DNA of 64,000 nt from an uncultured Bifidobacteriaceae bacterium (lineage in GTDB: Bacteria > Actinomycetota > Actinomycetes > Actinomycetales > Bifidobacteriaceae): assembly GCA_946891915.1 (NCBI GenBank), contig CAMPNN010000002.1:62001-126000 (forward strand), given 5' to 3'. The notes beneath the pieces were generated by a model. It made no database searches, had not been told where the DNA came from, and saw nothing but the letters and a program-made list of their open reading frames with translations. The translations under genes were made by a program, and so were the position numbers. Positions 57,528-64,000 of the stretch are shown in pieces. How positions within the stretch are numbered: the first letter of the stretch is position 1; every line of letters starts with the position of its first letter.

Positions 57528-58733
57528 ATGACTGTAGTAGCAAAACACGCAACCGAAATACCCCGCTCCGGAATACGCGACGTGTTCGATCGCGTTGAAC
57601 AAATACCTGACGCTATTTCTTTGTGTTTAGGCGAACCAGGAGAAACCGCTTCTGCTCACATTGTTGAAGCGGCCTGCGATTCACTAAACGCTGGTAAAAC
57701 AAAATATACAGACGTACTAGGCATACCTGAATTCCGCAACGCTGCGGCAGCGTACACTCGACGCGTAAAAGGTTTAGATTACGATGCAAAAACGGAAATT
57801 CAAGCAGTTGACGGTGCCACAATTGGCTTATATTTGGCAATTAAATCCGTTGTCGATCCGGGCGACGAAGTAATTATTCCATCTCCATACTTCACGTCTT
57901 ATGATGCAGAAGTGCTTATGTGCGACGCAGTTCCTGTAACAGTCGCGTTAAAGCCTGAACACGGAATGCACGTCAATGCAGAAGAAATCCGAAAAGCAAT
58001 TACCCCGCGCACTCGCGCTATTATTATAAATTCTCCTTGCAACCCAACAGGTGCTGTAACAACTGCCGAAGAACTTGCAGAAGTTGCGAAATTATGCCAA
58101 GAATTTGATTTATGGGTGATTTCAGACGAAGTGTATCATCCGTTTGTATTTGCGAGCGCACCGGACGCACAGCCTGAAGGAAACGCCGTAGCGCCGTCGA
58201 TTGCTGCAGTTGAAGGAATGAAAGATAGAACTATTATTGTGGAAAGCTTGTCGAAAACATACGCAATGACTGGATGGAGAATAGGCTATATACTCGCACC
58301 AAGTCATGTTATTGAGCAGACAAGTAAAATCGCAGAAATGATGCACTCTTCCGTCAATTCTACTGCACAATACGGTGGTGTTGCAGCTCTTACTGGACCG
58401 CAAGATCACGTGCGAGAAATGCGCGAAGAATATCGAGCAAAAAGAAGTTTAGTTTTAGATGCATTGGCAGATTGCAAAGCTGTGCGTCTTATTGAACCGC
58501 AAGGAGCATTCTACGTTTTTGTTGACGTTCGCCCGACTGGTTTAACTTCTGAAGAATTCAGTAAGAGACTATTAGAAGAAGAAAAAGTTGCGGTTGTGCC
58601 TGGGGAGGCTTTTGGCAAGGAAGGAAGCGGTTTTGTGCGACTTTCTTACGCTGGTAAGCCGGAAGATCTTAGCGAGGGCGTGAAGCGTCTGCGTAAATTT
58701 GCGCTCGCTCAACTAGCAGAACATACTGCATAA
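57528..58733 (+). CDS. Class I/II PLP aminotransferase
   Basis: Enzyme of 401 residues of the AspC/AraT-like fold I group. The PLP lysine is Lys243 in SLSKTYAMTGWRIGY, Asn172 in NSPCNPTGAV, and the phosphate-binding DGATIGLYLAI is near 95. The final Arg in RLSYA binds the substrate carboxylate. The neighbours (chorismate mutase, Lrp regulator) suggest aromatic or related amino acids; aspartate is not excluded. It is divergent from them and followed by a strong terminator. Confidence 0.9.
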   Translation: MTVVAKHATEIPRSGIRDVFDRVEQIPDAISLCLGEPGETASAHIVEAACDSLNAGKTKYTDVLGIPEFRNAAAAYTRRVKGLDYDAKTEIQAVDGATIGLYLAIKSVVDPGDEVIIPSPYFTSYDAEVLMCDAVPVTVALKPEHGMHVNAEEIRKAITPRTRAIIINSPCNPTGAVTTAEELAEVAKLCQEFDLWVISDEVYHPFVFASAPDAQPEGNAVAPSIAAVEGMKDRTIIVESLSKTYAMTGWRIGYILAPSHVIEQTSKIAEMMHSSVNSTAQYGGVAALTGPQDHVREMREEYRAKRSLVLDALADCKAVRLIEPQGAFYVFVDVRPTGLTSEEFSKRLLEEEKVAVVPGEAFGKEGSGFVRLSYAGKPEDLSEGVKRLRKFALAQLAEHTA

Positions 58734-58738
58734 AATAC

Positions 58739-58775
58739 AAATTGCCCCTTGGAAAATCCAGGGGGCAATTTTGTA
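58739..58775. terminator. Bidirectional terminator between aminotransferase and rho
   Basis: AAATTGCCCCTTGG pairs with CCAGGGGGCAATTT (14 bp, one G-T) around a 5-nt loop, with T-rich tails on both strands. It serves the plus-strand aminotransferase and, from the other side, rho. Confidence 0.9.
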
Positions 58776-58798
58776 AACTGCTTTACAAAGTAATCAAA

Positions 58799-60775
58799 CT
58801 AGACTGCAGCAGATGCCGAAGCATTATTTGATGCACCGCTAGTTTGTTGAACAATGGCAGCTAAGAAATCACGATTCGAAGCAGTCTTCTTTAATCTTGG
58901 AATCAAAGTCTGATAAGCCTGCTCAGCTTCAAGACCGCCGAACAATCGACGCAAGCGATAAATAACTGGCAAATCAGCAGGTGGAGTAATTAACTCCTCA
59001 CGACGAGTGCCAGAAGCGTTAATATCAACAGCTGGGAAGAGGCGCTTATCCGCCAAATCGCGGCTCAAACGCAACTCCATATTGCCAGTGCCTTTGAACT
59101 CTTCAAAGATTACCTCATCCATCTTGGAACCGGTTTCAACCAATGCAGAAGAAATAATCGTCAAAGAACCGCCGTCTTCAATATTTCGAGCAGCACCAAA
59201 GAACTTCTTTGGCGGATACAATGCTTGAGCATCAACACCACCGGAAAGAATACGACCCGAAGCAGGAGCCGCAATATTGTAAGCACGAGCCAAACGCGTC
59301 ATAGAATCAAGCAAAACCACAACATCTTGGCCAAGCTCTACTAAACGCTTAGCACGTTCAATTGCAAGCTCAGCAACCGTAGTATGGTCAGTTGCAGGAC
59401 GATCAAAAGTAGAAGAAATAACCTCACCTTGAACAGTACGTTCCATGTCGGTAACTTCTTCTGGACGTTCATCCACAAGCACAACCATAAGATGCACTTC
59501 AGGATTGTTGGTGGTAATAGCGTTAGCAATATTTTGAAGCGTAATAGTCTTACCAGCTTTTGGTGGGGACACAATTAAGCCACGCTGACCTTTACCAATA
59601 GGAGCAACCAAATCTATAACACGACCCAACATGCGATTAGCTGTGGTTTCCTGCTTTAATCGCTCATGCGGATACAACGGAGTAAGCTTAGCAAACTGCG
59701 GACGAGACTGAGCCTCTTCAACGCTCATTCCATTAATGCTATTAATAGACTGCAAAGGCACAAACTTTTGACGCTGATTGCGACGATCACCTTCGCGCGG
59801 AGCACGAATAGATCCCTGCACAGCATCGCCTTTACGCAAGCCATACTTTTTAATTTGGCTCATTGATACGTACACGTCATTTGGACCTGGCAAATAGCCA
59901 GAAGTGCGCACAAACGCATAGGATTCTAACACATCAACAATGCCTGCAACTGGAACAAGTTCTTCTTGTGGCTCCTCGTGACGCTGCTCTCGCATATCGC
60001 GATCATCACGACCATCGCGACCATCACGGCCCTCACGATTATCACGGCCCTCACGATCGATGCGAGAATTGCGCTCAAGACGATCCTGGCGGTCATTTCG
60101 CTCCGAACGACGATCATCAGAATCATCGCGCTCAGCATAATCCATACGATTAGAACGCTCATCATAATCTGAGCGAGTATCATCATATTCACGAGCACGG
60201 CCACGCATACGGCGCTGGAACCTATCATTACGATTTGCTTGATCGTCACGATCAAAATCGCGAGAAGCTCCACGCTGACGGCGAGAATCTGAATCAGAGC
60301 GCGCTTCCTCACCAGGCAAAGTTGCCAAAATCTGATCTAAATCGCGCGAATCCGCGCCTTCTTGATGACGATCACGATTGTTATCTCGATCATCCACAAT
60401 ACGATGACGCTTAAACGCACTGTTTCGGCCACCTTCACGACGATAATTCTTAACCCCAAAATCGGAGTCATCGCGAGATCGACGCTCAGCAGCATTAGGC
60501 ACTAAGCTTTCCAACGCTTCCAAGTCTTTATCGTCATTCGACATTTGAGCATCTTCATCATTCTCGCGCATATCCGCATTTTTGTTAATGCTCATATCGT
60601 TGCGAGGCACACGAACGCTCACACCAGCAGGCGCTTCCCCACCATTTCGCGCCGCTGTAAGCGTAGCTACTAATTCAGGCTTGCGCATAGTTGAAGTACC
60701 GCGCAAACCCATCTGCTTCGCAAGATCTTTCAATTCTGAGAGCTTCATTTTCTCAAGATTCTGGCCTGTTGCCAC
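58799..60775 (-). CDS. rho: Transcription termination factor Rho
   Basis: Hexameric RNA translocase of 658 residues. The start was set at GTG 60775, preceded by AAGGAAAGG, giving the typical [19 protein letters not shown]. Rho_N is at about 1-45, the RNA-binding fold begins near 276 ([20 protein letters not shown]), and the P-loop SPPKAGKT is at 403-410, with [10 protein letters not shown] after it. Residues 94-266 are an Arg/Asp-rich low-complexity insert, longer and more repetitive than in most actinobacterial Rho proteins. No nearby autoregulatory structure was identified. Confidence 0.97.
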   Translation of the reverse strand: MATGQNLEKMKLSELKDLAKQMGLRGTSTMRKPELVATLTAARNGGEAPAGVSVRVPRNDMSINKNADMRENDEDAQMSNDDKDLEALESLVPNAAERRSRDDSDFGVKNYRREGGRNSAFKRHRIVDDRDNNRDRHQEGADSRDLDQILATLPGEEARSDSDSRRQRGASRDFDRDDQANRNDRFQRRMRGRAREYDDTRSDYDERSNRMDYAERDDSDDRRSERNDRQDRLERNSRIDREGRDNREGRDGRDGRDDRDMREQRHEEPQEELVPVAGIVDVLESYAFVRTSGYLPGPNDVYVSMSQIKKYGLRKGDAVQGSIRAPREGDRRNQRQKFVPLQSINSINGMSVEEAQSRPQFAKLTPLYPHERLKQETTANRMLGRVIDLVAPIGKGQRGLIVSPPKAGKTITLQNIANAITTNNPEVHLMVVLVDERPEEVTDMERTVQGEVISSTFDRPATDHTTVAELAIERAKRLVELGQDVVVLLDSMTRLARAYNIAAPASGRILSGGVDAQALYPPKKFFGAARNIEDGGSLTIISSALVETGSKMDEVIFEEFKGTGNMELRLSRDLADKRLFPAVDINASGTRREELITPPADLPVIYRLRRLFGGLEAEQAYQTLIPRLKKTASNRDFLAAIVQQTSGASNNASASAAV

Positions 60776-61130
60776 AATTTTACCTTTCCTTAACCCACGC
60801 AGCATAGAACACCGGTAAGCCTTTACATGGAAGATTACGGAAAATCCGTCACGAACTTGCTGTCATACATAACTATGTGTACAACAACGAACAGTATGTA
60901 TGCTACTACAGCTGTAAGACGCTACACAACGCGACGCGCCCTAATCTTGATTATTTTTTATTTACAATTTTTATTGGATTAATAAGTAAACAAAAAGCGC
61001 TAATAATCGTAAATTAATATCCACAATCATTAGCGCTTAATAATAATTTGACAATTGCTAATTGCTAATAAAGCACAATTACCAATTTATATTTTTATAT
61101 TAAATTATTTATGCTTACTTCTTTTGTTTG
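60776..61130. other. 355-bp gap upstream of rho
   Basis: Contains the rho promoter region (no clear -35/-10 recognised) and the terminator of the FAD oxidoreductase gene at 60986-61038. The rest is AT-rich, with no gene. Confidence 0.6.
60986..61038 (-). terminator. Terminator after the FAD oxidoreductase gene
   Basis: AAGCGCTAAT and ATTAGCGCTT are perfect 10-bp arms with a 24-nt AT-rich loop, followed on the minus strand by TTTGTTT. It lies 93 bp after the stop. Confidence 0.7.
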
Positions 61131-62750
61131 TTATTTCTTTTCGTGATAAGACTTTTCAGTATTTACAGACCACACATTAGCCTTAGAAGTTTCGCCATTG
61201 CGAATATCTTTTACAGCCTCAATTGCGGTTGCCATAGAATGGTCCTGATTGTTGTAACGATGCTGACCATTACGACCAACACAATACAAGTTACCAAAAC
61301 CGTCCAAATACTTAATGAGCTCAGGCATCTGTGCATAAGTGTCAAAGTATGCTGGGTAAGCCTTTGGAACTCGCTCACGGTGAGAATCAAGAACATCTTC
61401 CTCGCCGTTAATAACCTGCATACGAGTCAACTCGTCAATTGCCATCTTACGAGCTTCCTCATCACTCATATTCCAGAAGTCATCGCCTTCTTCGCAGAAG
61501 TACTCAAGACCAATCCAAACAGTGTTGTCAACATCCTTAACAAGATACGGGCTCCAGTTGTTAAAGATTTGCAAACGACCAACCTTGTATCCAGGATCCT
61601 GAACGTAAATCCAGCAATCTGGAACAATTGGCGGATTACCAAGCGTTGGAATAGCAGTAGTATTACGCAAACGCATACGCTTGACCAGCAATCCTACCGT
61701 CACAAAATCGCGATAAGGCAAACCTTTAGCCACACGCTGCATTTCTGCTGGGACTTCAGAATCTTCACCCGCAGCAGCACCCTGCTCAAGAGCAGCAACC
61801 AAATCTTTAATTGGCATAGAAGAAATAAACTGGTCAGCATGCAATTCAGAACGCTCACCGTTAGCATCTTCAACAACTACTGCAGAAATCTTGCCGTCAG
61901 CTTGCTTAATTGCAACCACCTTAGCATCTGTGCGAACTGTAGCACCGTTTTCACGGCAGCGGCGCTCAACAGTTTCCCACAACTGACCAGGGCCAAGCTT
62001 TGGATACCAGAATTCCTCAATAAGAGAAGTTTCTACTTCCTTCTGCTTGCCATTATTCTTAGGCATAAGCTTAGAAAACGCGTTCTTAAGCACTTCAACA
62101 ATGCTCAAGCCTTTAACTCGCTGAGCACCCCAATCTGCAGAAATCTGGCTTGGATGCCTACCCCAAAGCTTCTCGGTATAACCTTCAAAGAACATGGAAT
62201 AAAGCTTCTTACCAAAACGATTAATGTAGAAGTTCTCAAGATTAGTTTCCGGAAGCTTATGAATCATTGACCACAAATAGCTGAAGCCAACCTGCATAGT
62301 CAAAATAAAGCCCATAGAACGCAAAGTGGCAGCAGAAAGCGAAATTGGATAATCAAAGAAATGATGATTCCAGAAAATACGCGAAACGCGATGGCGTTTC
62401 AACATCACTTCATCTTCAACTTCAGGATCTGGTCCACCAGCTTCTAAATCATGATGACGACCGAGTTTCTTGTCATCGTATGAAGGAGCTCCCTGCAAAG
62501 GCAGCATTTCACGCCACCACTGCATAATTCGATCATCTTTCGAGAAGAAACGGTGACCACCAATATCCATACGATTACCGTTGTACTTAACAGTACGCGA
62601 AATACCACCAAATTCACGCGTGGCTTCGAGTAGTGTTACGTCATAGCGTTCAGAGCCGCCATTCTTAACTAGCTCCCAGGCTGCCGTCAACCCTGCCGGA
62701 CCACCGCCAATAATTACCACAGATTCCTTTGGGGATTGTGTATTCGTCAC
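61131..62750 (-). CDS. FAD-dependent oxidoreductase, UDP-galactopyranose mutase-like
   Basis: Flavoprotein of 539 residues. The dinucleotide-binding GGGPAG is at 15-20, followed by Glu42 and [22 protein letters not shown], as in the amine-oxidase/UGM superfamily. It is longer than classical Glf (about 370-400) and lacks an obvious exact Glf signature; the substrate may be a sugar nucleotide or another nucleotide-linked metabolite. The GTG start has GGAGGACAA. It stands alone between rho and DUF2469. Confidence 0.7.
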   Translation of the reverse strand: MTNTQSPKESVVIIGGGPAGLTAAWELVKNGGSERYDVTLLEATREFGGISRTVKYNGNRMDIGGHRFFSKDDRIMQWWREMLPLQGAPSYDDKKLGRHHDLEAGGPDPEVEDEVMLKRHRVSRIFWNHHFFDYPISLSAATLRSMGFILTMQVGFSYLWSMIHKLPETNLENFYINRFGKKLYSMFFEGYTEKLWGRHPSQISADWGAQRVKGLSIVEVLKNAFSKLMPKNNGKQKEVETSLIEEFWYPKLGPGQLWETVERRCRENGATVRTDAKVVAIKQADGKISAVVVEDANGERSELHADQFISSMPIKDLVAALEQGAAAGEDSEVPAEMQRVAKGLPYRDFVTVGLLVKRMRLRNTTAIPTLGNPPIVPDCWIYVQDPGYKVGRLQIFNNWSPYLVKDVDNTVWIGLEYFCEEGDDFWNMSDEEARKMAIDELTRMQVINGEEDVLDSHRERVPKAYPAYFDTYAQMPELIKYLDGFGNLYCVGRNGQHRYNNQDHSMATAIEAVKDIRNGETSKANVWSVNTEKSYHEKK

Positions 62751-62840
62751 TTGTCCTCCATATTTTAATACATCAATTTTTACAGAACACTTTGCGGCGC
62801 TCAGTAAAATTTATATATATCTTTATTGAGCATACGCGCA

Positions 62841-63155
62841 TCACGCGATAGATTCAGGAATATCAATGTCTGTTTTCTGTACTTCTTCAACATTGACATC
62901 CTTAAACGTTACGATGCGAACGTTTTTAACAAAACGCGAAGGACGATACACGTCCCAAACCCAAGCATCAGTAAGCTGCACATCAAAATAAACGTCCTGC
63001 CCAGCAGATCGAACATTAAAATCAACTTTATTAGCTAAATAAAATCGACGCTCAGTTTCGACGACATAAGTAAAAAGCTTAATAACATCGCGATATTCTT
63101 TGTATAACGCAAGTTCAGCATCAGTTTCGTAATTGTCGAGATCTTCGGCGCTCAT
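62841..63155 (-). CDS. DUF2469 family protein
   Basis: Protein of 104 residues that matches the actinobacterial DUF2469 pattern almost throughout: SAEDLDNYETDAELALYKEYRDV, VVETERRFYLANKVD, DAWVWDVYRPSRFVKNVR and TFKDVNVEE. Soluble, no membrane segment; function unknown. It is usually near ribosome-, rnh- or secretion-linked genes. The start overlaps the stop of the GNAT gene by 4 nt. Confidence 0.92.
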   Translation of the reverse strand: MSAEDLDNYETDAELALYKEYRDVIKLFTYVVETERRFYLANKVDFNVRSAGQDVYFDVQLTDAWVWDVYRPSRFVKNVRIVTFKDVNVEEVQKTDIDIPESIA

Positions 63156-64000
63156 TGCTTCCCTTCCGTATTTGCGTTACTAGCACCACGCTTACGACCG
63201 CGACCTATAATGCGCCACCAAGCTCGTTTTGAAGACGCACCTTCGGCAGTATTCGCATTGTACGGCCACGATTCATCAAGATTATCATGATGCACAGGTA
63301 TAGCCACAGAATGTTCATGCGCACTCAAAGCTTCGGCCACGCCAGGATTTTCCTCAATAACGTGCAATCCGAAAGCGTCAAGCGAGCGAATGGCATCATA
63401 CTCGTCAACAATCGTGTCCATAACTACAAAATCTTGATATTTTTGATGCTGAGCATCCCAAAGAGCATCGCGAGCAGTACCTGTCTGCATGAATCCAAGC
63501 GACTGGTACACAGAAAGTGAGCGTGTATTAGTTGCAGGCACACCAACCCAGATACGATGCAATCCAAGGCCTGTTGGCTCCGACGCAAAACCGTAAGTCA
63601 TCACGCGAGGCATAGCGTCTCGAGAATATCCACGGCCACGATAATCTTTGCCAAGCACAACCTGAATACGCGCCGAACGAGACCATCCATCAATATCAAT
63701 AAGAAAAATCATGCCAATAATGGCACCCGAGGTATTCTTAACATCGTCTAAAACGTCCGGAACAATAGCCCACGCAATAGTAGGACGGGACTGAACATCA
63801 CCAGCAAAACGGCACAATTCAGCCGCTTTTTCAACAGAAAAACCGCCATCAGACCACTGAGCTGAACGCTCAACCCATGCGTGAACCATAGCTCGTTCTG
63901 ACTGATCGTCTTTGCCTGTAATAACCGCAGCATTGTCAAAAGCACACAAATCATCCATGCGCTGCAAATCAGCACATGTAGCAGGGCGCAGATGCGCCAT
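63152..64000 (-). CDS. GNAT-family acetyltransferase (upstream side at window edge)
   Basis: Protein of at least 282 residues. The GNAT core at about 95-195 has RIQVVLGKDYRGRGYSRDAMPRVMTYGF, the Q/R-x-x-G-x-G/A acetyl-CoA motif, and VPATNTRSLSVYQSLGFMQTG. The N-terminal MAHLRPATCADLQRM is a plausible true start, but the ATG is the last base of the window, so an earlier start cannot be excluded. The basic tail of 60 residues (RAWWRIIGRGRKRGASN) is unusual. It is coupled to DUF2469. Confidence 0.8.
   Translation of the reverse strand: MAHLRPATCADLQRMDDLCAFDNAAVITGKDDQSERAMVHAWVERSAQWSDGGFSVEKAAELCRFAGDVQSRPTIAWAIVPDVLDDVKNTSGAIIGMIFLIDIDGWSRSARIQVVLGKDYRGRGYSRDAMPRVMTYGFASEPTGLGLHRIWVGVPATNTRSLSVYQSLGFMQTGTARDALWDAQHQKYQDFVVMDTIVDEYDAIRSLDAFGLHVIEENPGVAEALSAHEHSVAIPVHHDNLDESWPYNANTAEGASSKRAWWRIIGRGRKRGASNANTEGKQ

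Noticed and set aside
61128-62270. 380-codon plus-strand frame
   Set aside because: It lies wholly opposite the FAD oxidoreductase gene, has no family motif and is rich in Asn/Leu/Thr as expected from the antisense of an actinobacterial gene.

Overview
The window looks like a low-GC member of the Bifidobacteriaceae, and Gardnerella is the best fit. The evidence is an actinobacterial gene set in an AT-rich genome: NucS instead of MutS/MutL, DUF2469, DUF5701, a DUF4244 pilin-like protein with TadE/CpaE (Ssd-type) genes, Rho with a long Arg/Asp-rich insert, and an initiator tRNA without an encoded CCA. Species-level assignment is inference.

Layout. (1) 0-8.1 kb, minus strand: an iron-uptake operon of FTR1 permease, P19-type lipoprotein, FtrD-like Fe-S membrane protein, two FtsX/MacB-type permeases, an ABC ATPase and an FMN-binding lipoprotein. 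The order matches the Campylobacter p19 locus (Cj1658-Cj1663), and a Fur-like inverted repeat lies upstream. (2) 8.3-21 kb: an accessory, defence-like island with a type I restriction-modification system (hsdM-hsdS-hsdR), an Abi_2/HEPN protein, two Fic proteins, a HigBA toxin-antitoxin pair and an ApbE flavin transferase. Gene remnants, micro-ORFs, tandem repeats and palindromes fill the gaps. (3) 21.1-28.1 kb: the complete F-type ATP synthase operon atpBEFHAGDC, followed by tRNA-fMet. (4) 28.6-36.4 kb: a CnoX-like chaperone, a lipoprotein, an Asn/Lys-rich membrane protein, an FKBP lipoprotein, NucS and an amino-acid permease. (5) 36.4-46.3 kb: an ABC exporter pair, DUF5701, aspartate-family genes (asd and an aspartokinase encoded as two separate subunits), recR and dnaX. 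(6) 46.4-51.2 kb: a Tad/Flp-type pilus or secretion cluster. (7) 51.3-64 kb: a ClC transporter, two CrcB fluoride channels, purA, fba, chorismate mutase with an Lrp regulator and a divergent aminotransferase, rho, an FAD oxidoreductase, DUF2469 and a GNAT acetyltransferase that reaches the window edge.

The parts may connect. ApbE in the island is the expected enzyme for covalently flavinylating the FMN-domain lipoprotein of the iron operon, so the two loci may form one extracytoplasmic electron-transfer and iron-uptake pathway. Several short in-frame or leader tandem repeats (hsdS TAEL repeats, an hsdR Asn repeat, a 14-bp repeat before fic, a nucS linker) suggest that length variation is used or tolerated here.

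All functions were assigned by reading motifs and gene order. No database search was possible.
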